From: Geothrix sp.
Lineage (GTDB): Bacteria > Acidobacteriota > Holophagae > Holophagales > Holophagaceae
Assembly (NCBI GenBank): GCA_030824075.1
Contig: JAVBYJ010000005.1
Location: 1-64,000, forward strand
Length of the DNA: 64,000 bases
Direction: 5' to 3'
A program made the translations under genes and the position numbers. Below are positions 16,795 to 23,988 of this stretch, piece after piece (position 1 is the stretch's first letter; each line of letters opens with the position of its first letter). The notes below the pieces were generated by a model, which was not told the origin of the DNA, searched no databases, and saw nothing but the letters and a program-made list of their open reading frames with translations.

Positions 16795-18450
16795 ATGTAT
16801 CAGAAGGATTTCCTGGATCAGGTGCGAACGCAGCTTGCGGTCAAGGAGGATCCTTCCAAGCTGCGGGAGCGGACCTTCGAGACCAGTTCGGGCATCCCGC
16901 TGAAGAACAGCTACACCCCTGCAGATCTGGCGGACCATGATCCCCTGCGGGACCTCGGCGCCCCGGGGAAGTTCCCCTTCACCAGACACGTACAGCCCAC
17001 GGGATACCGGGGGCGGTTCTGGACCATGCGCCAGTACGCCGGCTTTGCCACAGCGGAAGAGAGCAATGCCCGCTACCGCTACCTGCTGGAGCAGGGCACC
17101 ACGGGGCTTTCGGTGGCCTTCGACCTGCCGACGCAGATCGGCATGGATCCGGATCATCCGATGGCGTTGGGCGAGGTCGGCAAGGTGGGCGTGAGCATCA
17201 GCTCCATCCACGATGTGCGCACCTTGTTCCGGGACATCCCCCTGGACAAGGTCAGCACCAGCATGACCATCAATGCGCCCGCCGCAGTGCTGCTGGCGAT
17301 GTACCTGGCCGTGGCGGAAGAGCAGGGCGTGCCCTGGGAGCAGGTGAGCGGCACCATCCAGAACGACCTGCTCAAGGAGTACATGGCCCGCGGCACCTAC
17401 ATCTTCCCGCCGCGCCAGAGTTTGCGCCTCATCACCGACATCTTCGCGTTCTGTGCGAACCAGGTGCCGAACTGGAACACCATCTCCATCTCGGGTTACC
17501 ACATCCGGGAGGCGGGTTGCACCGCGGCCCAGGAGATCGCCTTCACCCTGGGGGATGGCATCGCCTACGTGCAGGCGGCCCTGGACGCGGGTCTGAAGCT
17601 GGAGGCCTTCGCCCCGCGACTCAGTTTCTTCTTCAATGCCCACAACCAGTTCTTCGAGGAGGTCGCCAAGTTCCGTGCCGCCCGGCGCCTCTGGGCCCGA
17701 ATCATGAAGGAACGATTCAAGACGACCGATGCAAAAAGCCAGATGTTGCGTTTCCACACACAGACGGCGGGAAGTACCCTCACGGCCCAGCAACCTGACA
17801 ACAACATCGTGCGCACCACCGTGCAGGCCATGGCCGCCGTCTGCGGCGGCACCCAGAGCCTGCACACCAACAGCCGCGACGAGGCCCTGGCCCTGCCCAC
17901 CGAGGTGAGCGCCCGTATCGCCCTGAGAACCCAGCAGATACTCGCCTACGAATCCCGCGTGGCGGATGTGGTGGATCCCTTTGCGGGAAGTTATTTCATT
18001 GAATCCCTCACGGATGAATTGGAGGCCCGCGCGGCGGCGCTGCTCGCCAGGGTGGACGACCTGGGCGGCATGGTCAGCGCCATCGAGAAAGGTTTCCCCC
18101 AGCGGGAGATCCAGAACGCGGCCTACGCCTATCAGAAGGCCGTAGAGAAGGGTGAGCAGGTCGTGGTGGGGGTGAACCGGTTCACCGTGAGCGGCGAGCT
18201 GAAGCCGGACCTGCTGCGGGTGGATGAATCCCTGGGCGCGGCACGCCGGAGCCAGATCGCGGCGGTCCGGGCCGCCCGGAACCAGGCCCTCGTGGACGGG
18301 TGCCTCACCGACCTCCGCACGGCGGCGGCTGGTACGGAAAACCTGATGCCGCTTATCTTGAAGGCCGTCAAAGCCGAGGCGACCGTGGGAGAAATTTGCG
18401 ATGTCCTGCGCGCTGTGTTCGGGGAATACCAGGAGCGGCTGGTCGTCTAA
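16795..18450 (+). CDS. Methylmalonyl-CoA mutase large (catalytic) subunit, without B12-binding domain
   Basis: Catalytic subunit of the adenosylcobalamin-dependent interconversion of methylmalonyl-CoA and succinyl-CoA. The 551-residue barrel has [66 protein letters not shown] and [12 protein letters not shown], all mutase signatures. It stops where the C-terminal cobalamin-binding domain (DxHxxG) would begin in fused enzymes, so a separate small subunit must exist elsewhere; none is in the window. The start ATG 16795 follows CGGAGG by 6 nt. Isobutyryl- or ethylmalonyl-type mutases are alternatives. It is followed by the cytochrome island, not by other propionate genes. Confidence 0.9.
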   Translation: MYQKDFLDQVRTQLAVKEDPSKLRERTFETSSGIPLKNSYTPADLADHDPLRDLGAPGKFPFTRHVQPTGYRGRFWTMRQYAGFATAEESNARYRYLLEQGTTGLSVAFDLPTQIGMDPDHPMALGEVGKVGVSISSIHDVRTLFRDIPLDKVSTSMTINAPAAVLLAMYLAVAEEQGVPWEQVSGTIQNDLLKEYMARGTYIFPPRQSLRLITDIFAFCANQVPNWNTISISGYHIREAGCTAAQEIAFTLGDGIAYVQAALDAGLKLEAFAPRLSFFFNAHNQFFEEVAKFRAARRLWARIMKERFKTTDAKSQMLRFHTQTAGSTLTAQQPDNNIVRTTVQAMAAVCGGTQSLHTNSRDEALALPTEVSARIALRTQQILAYESRVADVVDPFAGSYFIESLTDELEARAAALLARVDDLGGMVSAIEKGFPQREIQNAAYAYQKAVEKGEQVVVGVNRFTVSGELKPDLLRVDESLGAARRSQIAAVRAARNQALVDGCLTDLRTAAAGTENLMPLILKAVKAEATVGEICDVLRAVFGEYQERLVV

Positions 18451-18490
18451 TATTCAAAAAACCTGAATGTCTTGTAAGACGAGAAATTCC

Positions 18491-18506
18491 AGGTACCCTT
18501 GTTGCA
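18491..18506 (+). promoter_or_regulatory. Candidate sigma-54 promoter (-24/-12) before the first monoheme cytochrome
   Basis: AGGTACCCTTGTTGCA has the invariant GG and GC exactly 10 nt apart and a perfect TTGCA -12 half, against consensus TGGCAC-N5-TTGCA. The predicted start of transcription is near 18517, about 42 nt before the ATG at 18559. A palindrome GTCTTGTAAGAC lies just upstream at 18469-18480. rpoN is encoded in this window. Confidence 0.5.
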
Positions 18507-18558
18507 TTGCTGTGACTCACCCCGTCCCCCGACGCGGGACACCATCCCAGGAGGCACC

Positions 18559-18810
18559 ATGCGCATTGCCACCCTCATCGCCGCTGCGGCGCTGATTCTC
18601 GCCGTTCCCGCCCAGGCCAAGATGCCTTGGGTCAAGAAGTCCCAGGAACTGGGTTTCGCTGAAGTCAAAGACTGCAAGGCCTGCCATGTGGGCGCCGCCA
18701 AGAAGGGCGGAGACCTGTCCGAGCGCGGCAAGTTCCTGATGGACGCCAAGGCCAAGAAGAAGGCTGCCGAGGTCGACCTCAACTGGCTGAAGGAATACAA
18801 GGGCAAGTAA
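18559..18810 (+). CDS. Small periplasmic monoheme c-type cytochrome, copy 1
   Basis: An 83-residue precursor: signal peptide MRIATLIAAAALILAVPAQA, then a mature domain of about 63 residues starting KMPWVKKSQELG with one heme site, CKACH, and a Lys-rich tail ending WLKEYKGK. GGAGG lies 4-5 nt before the ATG at 18559. It is a close paralogue of the products at 18944 and 23671, with the shared frame K(M/L)PxVKKxxxxG, CxxCH and W(L/M)KEY. It is likely a soluble electron carrier between the inner-membrane cytochromes and periplasmic acceptors; that role is inferred from context. A long hairpin follows the gene. Confidence 0.88.
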   Translation: MRIATLIAAAALILAVPAQAKMPWVKKSQELGFAEVKDCKACHVGAAKKGGDLSERGKFLMDAKAKKKAAEVDLNWLKEYKGK

Positions 18811-18830
18811 CCTCATCAATCGGTTTGACA

Positions 18831-18864
18831 CAGACGCCGGGCGGATTCATCCGCCCGGCGTCTG
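18831..18864 (+). terminator. Strong hairpin between cytochromes 1 and 2
   Basis: The perfect 15-bp stem CAGACGCCGGGCGGA/TCCGCCCGGCGTCTG has a TTCA loop. It is followed by TCTGTA rather than a T run, so it could be a weak terminator or an mRNA-stabilising hairpin that lets copy 1 be made in excess of downstream genes. Confidence 0.6.
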
Positions 18865-18943
18865 TCTGTACAGCCCCGAAGGGATGACGACTCTGCGGGG
18901 CCATGCCATGCTGGGCGCCTCTTCATCCCGAACCGGAGGTCCT

Positions 18944-19198
18944 GTGATCCGAACACTGTCGGCCATTCTGATCCTGGCCCTTGCGGGCCTCCCGGCCCAG
19001 GCCAAGCTGCCCTTCGTGAAGAAGGCCCAGAGCATGGGCTTCACCGAGATCAAGACCTGCCAGGCCTGTCATGCGGCGGCCAAGCCCGCCAAGGACGGAC
19101 CCATGACTGAGCGCGGCCAGTTCCTGAAGGCCCAGAAGGCGGCGAGGAAGGCGGATCAGGTGGATCTGGCCTGGCTGAAGGAATACAAGGGAAAATAG
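18944..19198 (+). CDS. Small periplasmic monoheme c-type cytochrome, copy 2
   Basis: An 84-residue precursor with signal peptide (from VIRTLSAILILALAGLPAQA) and a mature domain KLPFVKKAQSMG with one heme site, CQACH, ending WLKEYKGK. The GTG at 18944 is chosen because GGAGG lies 5 nt before it and the signal peptide starts there; in-frame starts further upstream would add residues unlike a leader. Paralogue of the genes at 18559 and 23671. A weak GG-N10-GC pattern (18898-18911) lies before it, but its -24 half is poor. Role inferred as periplasmic electron shuttle to or from the multiheme fusion encoded 98 nt downstream. Confidence 0.87.
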   Translation: MIRTLSAILILALAGLPAQAKLPFVKKAQSMGFTEIKTCQACHAAAKPAKDGPMTERGQFLKAQKAARKADQVDLAWLKEYKGK

Positions 19199-19223
19199 GC
19201 AAGGGCGCCCGTTCCGAAGGGTC

Positions 19224-19237
19224 GTGATCCAGATCAC
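19224..19237 (+). promoter_or_regulatory. CRP/FNR-like palindrome GTGA-N6-TCAC before the first multiheme gene
   Basis: GTGATCCAGATCAC matches the CRP-type half-sites (TGTGA-N6-TCACA) at the inner eight positions. It lies 60 nt before the ATG at 19297. The same half-sites and spacing recur at 23554-23567 before the third monoheme gene, which makes a chance match less likely. Confidence 0.5.
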
Positions 19238-19296
19238 CAGCACCTCACACGTCCCTGGAATCTCAGGCAAAGTATTAGAGGACTGGTGAGGTAGTT

Positions 19297-21156
19297 ATGC
19301 GTCTCCTTTTAGCTGGATTGCTTTCTGTCGTGCTTGCCGCGGCCCCGCCGAGCGCGAAGGATTGCACCTCGTGCCATGAAGTGGACCTGGTGGTGTTCGA
19401 GGCTTCCAAGCACGGGAGCATGGGCTGCCTAGGATGTCACAGCAGCATCACGAGGCTGCCTCACGCCGACAAGCCCGCGCCCGTCAACTGCGCGGCCTGC
19501 CATGAAGACCAGGTCAAGGCCTACTCGAAGAGTGTCCATGGCCTCGCCAAGCAGAACGGGATGCCGGACTCGGCCACCTGCAAGTCCTGCCATGGACCGG
19601 CGCACCAGATCCTGCCCGGCAGCCACGCCGCCTCCCCGGTGAACAGCAAGAACCTCGCGGACACCTGTGGCGCCTGCCACTCCAATCCCGACTTCCTCGC
19701 CAAGCATAAGATCCCCTTCGCCAAGCCGGTGGAGGCCTACCGCCTGAGCGTGCACGGCCGCGAGGTGGCCAAGGGGAATTCCGCCGCGCCGTCCTGCTCC
19801 AGCTGCCACGGCAGCCATGACATTCTGGCCTCACGGGACCCCAAGGCTCGGGTGAATCGCGCCAACGTCGCCGAGACCTGCGGGATTTGCCATAACGAGG
19901 TCCAGGCGGTCTACGCCGACAGTGTGCACGGCTTGGCCGTCAAGCGGGGCTCCAACGACTCGCCCACCTGCACGGGGTGCCACGGTGAGCACAACATCCT
20001 GGCCCCCAAGGAAGCAGGCTCCTTGGTGAACCCAGCCCGCGTCTCCACCGTGACTTGTGGACGCTGCCACGGGGATGAGCGCCTCAATTCACGGTACAGC
20101 TTCGGCGACAAGGTGCCGGCCTTCCAGGACAGCTTCCACGGCCTCGCCATCCGCGGCGGCCAGAAGACGGCCGCCAACTGCGCCTCCTGCCACGGCGTGC
20201 ACAACATCCTGCGGTCGGAGGACATCCGCTCCACCGTCAATCCCGTCAACCTCCAGAAGACTTGCGGACAATGCCATCCCGGCCTGGGGGACAAGATCAC
20301 CCGAGGCAAGGTGCATGTGCGCACCGCCGGCGGGGCCGAGCACATCTCGGTGAAGTGGATCCGCTGGGCGTACTACGCGCTCATCCCCATGACCATCGGT
20401 TTCATGCTGTTCCACAACGGCCTGGACTACCTGGCGAAGCTTCGCCGGCACAAGCCCCACCATGGCACCGGCGAGCAGGTGCCCCGCATGAACAAGCTGT
20501 TCCGCATCACCCACGGCATGGTGATGGTCAGCTTCATCCTCCTGGTCATCACTGGGTTCGCACTGAAGTTCCCCGAGGCCGGTTGGGTGAAGGCCATCGG
20601 CCTGCATGGGGCCGGGGCTTTCCGCGCAATCCTGCATCGCATCGCAGCGGTGATCATCTCCGCCGCGACCGTCTTCCACCTCATCCATCTAGCCCTGGTC
20701 AAGCGCGATCGCGTCATCGTCTTCGAACTGCTGCCAGGCTGGCAGGACGCCAAGGACATCCTCAACACGATCCTCTATAACCTGGGCCTGACAGACAAGC
20801 GCCCCACCTTCGGGATGTTCAGCTACGCCGAAAAGATGGAGTACTGGGCCTTCATGTGGGGAACCGTCGTGATGGCCGTGACCGGCATCCTGCTCTGGGC
20901 CCAGAACTGGAGCCTGCGTCACTTCCCCACCTGGGTCCTGGATGCGGCCACGGCGGCCCACTGGTACGAGGCCATCCTCGCCACCCTCTCCATCCTTGTC
21001 TGGCACTGGTACCTGGTGATCTTCGATCCTGATGTCTACCCCATGGATCTGGCCTGGCTGACCGGCAAGGCGTCGGCCGATCACATGCGCGAAACCCGGC
21101 CCGAGTACTATCTGAAGACCATTGAGAAAACCGGGATTGATCCAGACAACCACTGA
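19297..21156 (+). CDS. 11-heme cytochrome c / cytochrome b fusion (CbcL-like), first copy
   Basis: Likely inner-membrane menaquinol oxidase passing electrons to periplasmic carriers. The 619-residue protein has a signal peptide (MRLLLAGLLSVVLAAAPPSA), then 11 CxxCH motifs (CTSCH, CLGCH, CAACH, CKSCH, CGACH, CSSCH, CGICH, CTGCH, CGRCH, CASCH, CGQCH) in the first ~330 residues. About five hydrophobic helices follow, with His pairs (RITHGM, HRIAAV, FHLIH, AHWYEA, VWHWYL) fit for b hemes, as in the HydC/FdnI-like cytochrome b family. This c-then-b architecture is that of Geobacter CbcL, which has nine c hemes. GGTGAGG precedes the ATG. The quinol role is inferred from architecture and context. 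Confidence 0.9.
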   Translation: MRLLLAGLLSVVLAAAPPSAKDCTSCHEVDLVVFEASKHGSMGCLGCHSSITRLPHADKPAPVNCAACHEDQVKAYSKSVHGLAKQNGMPDSATCKSCHGPAHQILPGSHAASPVNSKNLADTCGACHSNPDFLAKHKIPFAKPVEAYRLSVHGREVAKGNSAAPSCSSCHGSHDILASRDPKARVNRANVAETCGICHNEVQAVYADSVHGLAVKRGSNDSPTCTGCHGEHNILAPKEAGSLVNPARVSTVTCGRCHGDERLNSRYSFGDKVPAFQDSFHGLAIRGGQKTAANCASCHGVHNILRSEDIRSTVNPVNLQKTCGQCHPGLGDKITRGKVHVRTAGGAEHISVKWIRWAYYALIPMTIGFMLFHNGLDYLAKLRRHKPHHGTGEQVPRMNKLFRITHGMVMVSFILLVITGFALKFPEAGWVKAIGLHGAGAFRAILHRIAAVIISAATVFHLIHLALVKRDRVIVFELLPGWQDAKDILNTILYNLGLTDKRPTFGMFSYAEKMEYWAFMWGTVVMAVTGILLWAQNWSLRHFPTWVLDAATAAHWYEAILATLSILVWHWYLVIFDPDVYPMDLAWLTGKASADHMRETRPEYYLKTIEKTGIDPDNH

Positions 21157-21186
21157 TTGTTCCATTCAGCTCGGCCCCTCTATACT
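21157..21186 (+). promoter_or_regulatory. Candidate sigma-70-type promoter before the second multiheme gene
   Basis: TTGTTC (21157-21162) and TATACT (21181-21186) are separated by 18 nt, ending 24 nt before the ATG at 21211. It would allow the second fusion gene to be expressed apart from the first. Confidence 0.4.
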
Positions 21187-21210
21187 TGATCCATTCCCCA
21201 GGAACACCCC

Positions 21211-23382
21211 ATGATCCGACCCGTAGCCGCCATCGAGGTTCGCGCTAGCGCTAAGCGCCATCGTGCATACCTCCTCGCCTTTCTTGCCTGCATCTTCCTT
21301 GCTGCGACGCCGCTCCATGCTGCGCCTGCGAAGCAGGTGGTGAAGGAGAGTTGTCTCGAGTGCCACGGCGACAAGGATGCTGCCAAGGAAGGTCCGAACG
21401 GCACCAGTGTGTCCCTCTTCGTCGACGCGGACCGCTTCGGCAAGGCGGTTCACGGCTCGCTTTCCTGCAAGAGCTGCCACGCGGCCATCCACAAGGACCA
21501 TCCGGGCGATGGCAACCCCCCGCCCAAAGTGAATTGCGGCAGCTGCCACACAGAGGAAGACAAGGTCTACCAGGGCAGCATCCACGGCATGAGCAAGGCC
21601 ATGGGTGCTTCGGCGGCCGCCAATTGCACGGACTGCCATGGGAACCACTACATCGTTCCCACCAAGCAGACCGATTCGCCGGTCTACAAGATGAACCTTC
21701 CCAGGACCTGTGCGAAATGCCACGCCAACAAGAACATCACCGATGAATACAAGATGAAGTTCCCGAGCGTGGGCTCCCAGTACCAGGAGAGCATCCACGG
21801 GATGGCGCTGCTCCAGAAGGGGCTCATCGTGGCTCCCAGCTGCAACGACTGCCACGGCGTGCACGACATCAAGCGGAGTGTGGACCGCAGCTCTCCGATC
21901 AACCATGCCAATGTCGCCAAGACCTGCGGCAAGTGCCACGTTACGGTCGAGGAGATCTACAACAAAAGCGTCCACGGTCAGCTGCTCGCCAAGGGCGATT
22001 CCCGTGGGCCCGTGTGCATCCAGTGCCATACGGCCCACCAGATCGAAACGCCCGTCAGCGGGCACTTCAAAGCCAACAGCGACCTGGTGTGCGGCAAGTG
22101 TCACGCCGATCGGCTCGAACACTACCGCGACACCTATCACGGCAAGGCCATGGCCCTTGGGAAGGCGAATACCGCAAGTTCCGTGGCCGCCTGCTACGAC
22201 TGCCATGGCCATCACGACGTTCTGCGAACGGCGGACCCTGCTTCCCGCCTGTCACCCGCAAACATCGTCAATACCTGCCGCCAATGCCATCCCAACGCCT
22301 CGGCCAGCTTCGCCAAGTACGCACCCCATGCGAACCCCATGGATCGCAAGAACTACCCTGTTCTTCACTATGTCTTCCTGGTCATGACCACACTGCTGGT
22401 CTGCACCTTCGCGTTGTTCGGTGCGCACACCCTCCTGTGGCTGTTCCGTTCGGTCTGGCTCTACCGTCATGACTCCAAGCAGTTCCGTGAAGCCAAGGCG
22501 AAAATCGAGAAGGACGAGGAGCAGTACACCCGCTTCCAGCCCTTTGAACGCTTCCTGCACGTTTTGGTGGTTACCAGCTTCCTCCTGCTTGTGCTTACTG
22601 GCATGCCCTTGAAGTTCTATTATTCCGACTGGGCCAAGGCCATCTTCAGTTTCATGGGCGGCGCGGAAGTGGCTCGGACCCTGCACCACTTCGGTGCGGT
22701 CATCACCTTCGTCTACTTCACCCTGCACGTGACCGACACCCTGGCCAACTTCTGGAAGCACCGCGGCTTCCTGCGTGACCCCGAGACCGGGAAATACCGG
22801 CTGGCCCGCCTCTGGACGGCCATGTCTCATCCCGATTCCATGATTCCCACCAAACAGGATCTGCAGGATCTGGTGGAACACAACAAGTGGTTCTTCGGGA
22901 AGGGCGCTCGACCGCAGTTCGACCGCTGGACCTACTGGGAGAAGTTCGACTATCTGGCCGTGTTCTGGGGCGTGTTCGCCATCGGCCTCTCGGGCCTGAT
23001 CATGTGGTTCCCCGTCTTCTTCAGCCGTTTCATGCCGGGTTGGATGATCAACGTGGCGCTCATCATTCACTCGGACGAGGCCCTGCTGGCGGCGGGATTC
23101 ATCTTCACCGTCCACTTCTTCAACACGCATTTCCGGTTGGAGAAGTTCCCCATGGATACCGTGATCTTCTCTGGCCGCATCGCCAAATCGGAGATGATCC
23201 ACGAGCGCAAGCGGTGGTATGACCGCCTGCTGGCCGAAGGCCGCCTGGAAGACTTCCGCGTCAAGGATGAATGGGAAGCCTGGAAGGGCATCGCCAAGAC
23301 CTTCGGCTACATGTTCTTCGGCCTGGGCGTGGTGCTGCTCTTCCTCATGATCTATGCCATGGTGTCGCGCCTCGCCCATTGA
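21211..23382 (+). CDS. 11-heme cytochrome c / cytochrome b fusion (CbcL-like), second copy
   Basis: A 723-residue relative of the upstream gene with the same design. After an N-terminal membrane leader (hydrophobic at about 20-35, ending TPLHA) come 11 CxxCH motifs (CLECH, CKSCH, CGSCH, CTDCH, CAKCH, CNDCH, CGKCH, CIQCH, CGKCH, CYDCH, CRQCH) up to about residue 360. About six membrane helices follow, with His-containing segments FERFLHVLVV, RTLHHFGAV, IIHSDEALL and TVHFFNTHF for b hemes. The c part ends later and the last helix (FGYMFFGLGVVLLFLMIYAM) has no partner in the first copy, so the two are diverged paralogues. AGGAA precedes the ATG, and a strong terminator follows. Probably a second quinol-linked reductase tuned to another acceptor; inferred. 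Confidence 0.9.
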   Translation: MIRPVAAIEVRASAKRHRAYLLAFLACIFLAATPLHAAPAKQVVKESCLECHGDKDAAKEGPNGTSVSLFVDADRFGKAVHGSLSCKSCHAAIHKDHPGDGNPPPKVNCGSCHTEEDKVYQGSIHGMSKAMGASAAANCTDCHGNHYIVPTKQTDSPVYKMNLPRTCAKCHANKNITDEYKMKFPSVGSQYQESIHGMALLQKGLIVAPSCNDCHGVHDIKRSVDRSSPINHANVAKTCGKCHVTVEEIYNKSVHGQLLAKGDSRGPVCIQCHTAHQIETPVSGHFKANSDLVCGKCHADRLEHYRDTYHGKAMALGKANTASSVAACYDCHGHHDVLRTADPASRLSPANIVNTCRQCHPNASASFAKYAPHANPMDRKNYPVLHYVFLVMTTLLVCTFALFGAHTLLWLFRSVWLYRHDSKQFREAKAKIEKDEEQYTRFQPFERFLHVLVVTSFLLLVLTGMPLKFYYSDWAKAIFSFMGGAEVARTLHHFGAVITFVYFTLHVTDTLANFWKHRGFLRDPETGKYRLARLWTAMSHPDSMIPTKQDLQDLVEHNKWFFGKGARPQFDRWTYWEKFDYLAVFWGVFAIGLSGLIMWFPVFFSRFMPGWMINVALIIHSDEALLAAGFIFTVHFFNTHFRLEKFPMDTVIFSGRIAKSEMIHERKRWYDRLLAEGRLEDFRVKDEWEAWKGIAKTFGYMFFGLGVVLLFLMIYAMVSRLAH

Positions 23383-23394
23383 TCGGTGCTGACC

Positions 23395-23433
23395 AAAAGA
23401 AGGGTGCCGGCCTCGCCGGCACCCTTCTTTTTT
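23395..23433 (+). terminator. Rho-independent terminator after the second multiheme gene
   Basis: The 17-bp stem AAAAGAAGGGTGCCGGC/GCCGGCACCCTTCTTTT has loop CTC and a T-rich end. It ends the two-gene fusion-cytochrome unit and insulates the third monoheme gene. Confidence 0.93.
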
Positions 23434-23553
23434 GAGGCGAATGACACCCGGGATCGAAAAAACGAAGGCGAACAAGGAAGCCGATCCGCGCTGAGAACAT
23501 GACTCTGTGTCATCTAAAAGCATGAAAATGATTTAGTTGGAATTTGAGTCCCT

Positions 23554-23567
23554 GTGATCGTGGTCAC
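23554..23567 (+). promoter_or_regulatory. CRP/FNR-like palindrome GTGA-N6-TCAC before the third monoheme gene
   Basis: The full context TGTGATCGTGGTCACT is a near-match to TGTGA-N6-TCACA. It lies 34 nt before the sigma-54-like element at 23601 and 104 nt before the ATG at 23671. It recurs at 19224-19237 in the same island. Confidence 0.55.
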
Positions 23568-23600
23568 TGACCCTCATTCGATCACCCCTCACACTCCCTA

Positions 23601-23616
23601 TGGAATGCCGCTTGCA
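23601..23616 (+). promoter_or_regulatory. Candidate sigma-54 promoter before the third monoheme cytochrome
   Basis: TGGAATGCCGCTTGCA has TGG at -24, exactly 10 nt between GG and GC, and a perfect TTGCA at -12. The predicted transcription start is near 23627, giving a leader of about 44 nt, almost the same geometry as the element at 18491. Confidence 0.55.
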
Positions 23617-23670
23617 CACCACCCCTGACTCGACCCTGAACTCGAGTCCCCCACCCTAAGAGGAGCTACC

Positions 23671-23928
23671 ATGCGCCGCATCACCCTGCTCACCGCCGCC
23701 CTCGCCCTGGTCGTGGCACCCGCCGCCAGCGCCAAGATGCCCATGGTCAAGAAGGCCAAGGACCTCGGCATCACCCAGATCGAGAACTGCAAGTCCTGCC
23801 ACGCCGACAAGAACACCAAGGACAGCCTGAACGACGCCGGCAAGTGGATGATGGCCCAGAAGGCCGCCAAGAAGGCCACCGAGTGCGATGTGGCCTGGAT
23901 GAAGGAATACTACGCCAAGAAGAAGTAG
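23671..23928 (+). CDS. Small periplasmic monoheme c-type cytochrome, copy 3
   Basis: An 85-residue precursor with signal peptide MRRITLLTAALALVVAPAAS (cleavage after ASA) and mature domain KMPMVKKAKDLG, heme site CKSCH, and end WMKEYYAKKK. It is a paralogue of the products at 18559 and 18944 but has one extra Cys (ATECDVAW) and more Asn/Asp around the heme. GAGGAG precedes the ATG. It has its own upstream region of 288 nt with a CRP-like palindrome and a sigma-54-like promoter and ends at a strong terminator, so it forms a separate, probably highly expressed, unit. Confidence 0.88.
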   Translation: MRRITLLTAALALVVAPAASAKMPMVKKAKDLGITQIENCKSCHADKNTKDSLNDAGKWMMAQKAAKKATECDVAWMKEYYAKKK

Positions 23929-23939
23929 TTTCTTTGCGT

Positions 23940-23981
23940 CACAAAAAGGGCGGTGCCGGAAACGGCACCGCCCTTTTTGTG
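23940..23981. terminator. Bidirectional terminator between cytochrome 3 and phosphoglucomutase
   Basis: The perfect 19-bp stem CACAAAAAGGGCGGTGCCG/CGGCACCGCCCTTTTTGTG has a GAAA loop. It has T runs on both strands and sits between two converging genes (stops at 23928 and 23989), so it can serve both. Confidence 0.94.
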
Positions 23982-23988
23982 GGGTGAG

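Noticed and set aside
16717-17865. N-terminal extension of the amidohydrolase up to 17865
   Set aside because: The extension is antisense to the methylmalonyl-CoA mutase gene and unlike any amidohydrolase; ATG 16716 gives the usual start.
18511-18520. TGTGACTCAC as a CRP-type site
   Set aside because: The half-sites GTGA and TCAC are only 1 nt apart, so it does not fit the N6 spacing of the two accepted palindromes.
18898-18911. Third sigma-54-like element before the second monoheme cytochrome
   Set aside because: Spacing is right (GG-N10-GC) but the -24 half is poor and the -12 half is ATGCT; too weak in G-rich sequence to list.
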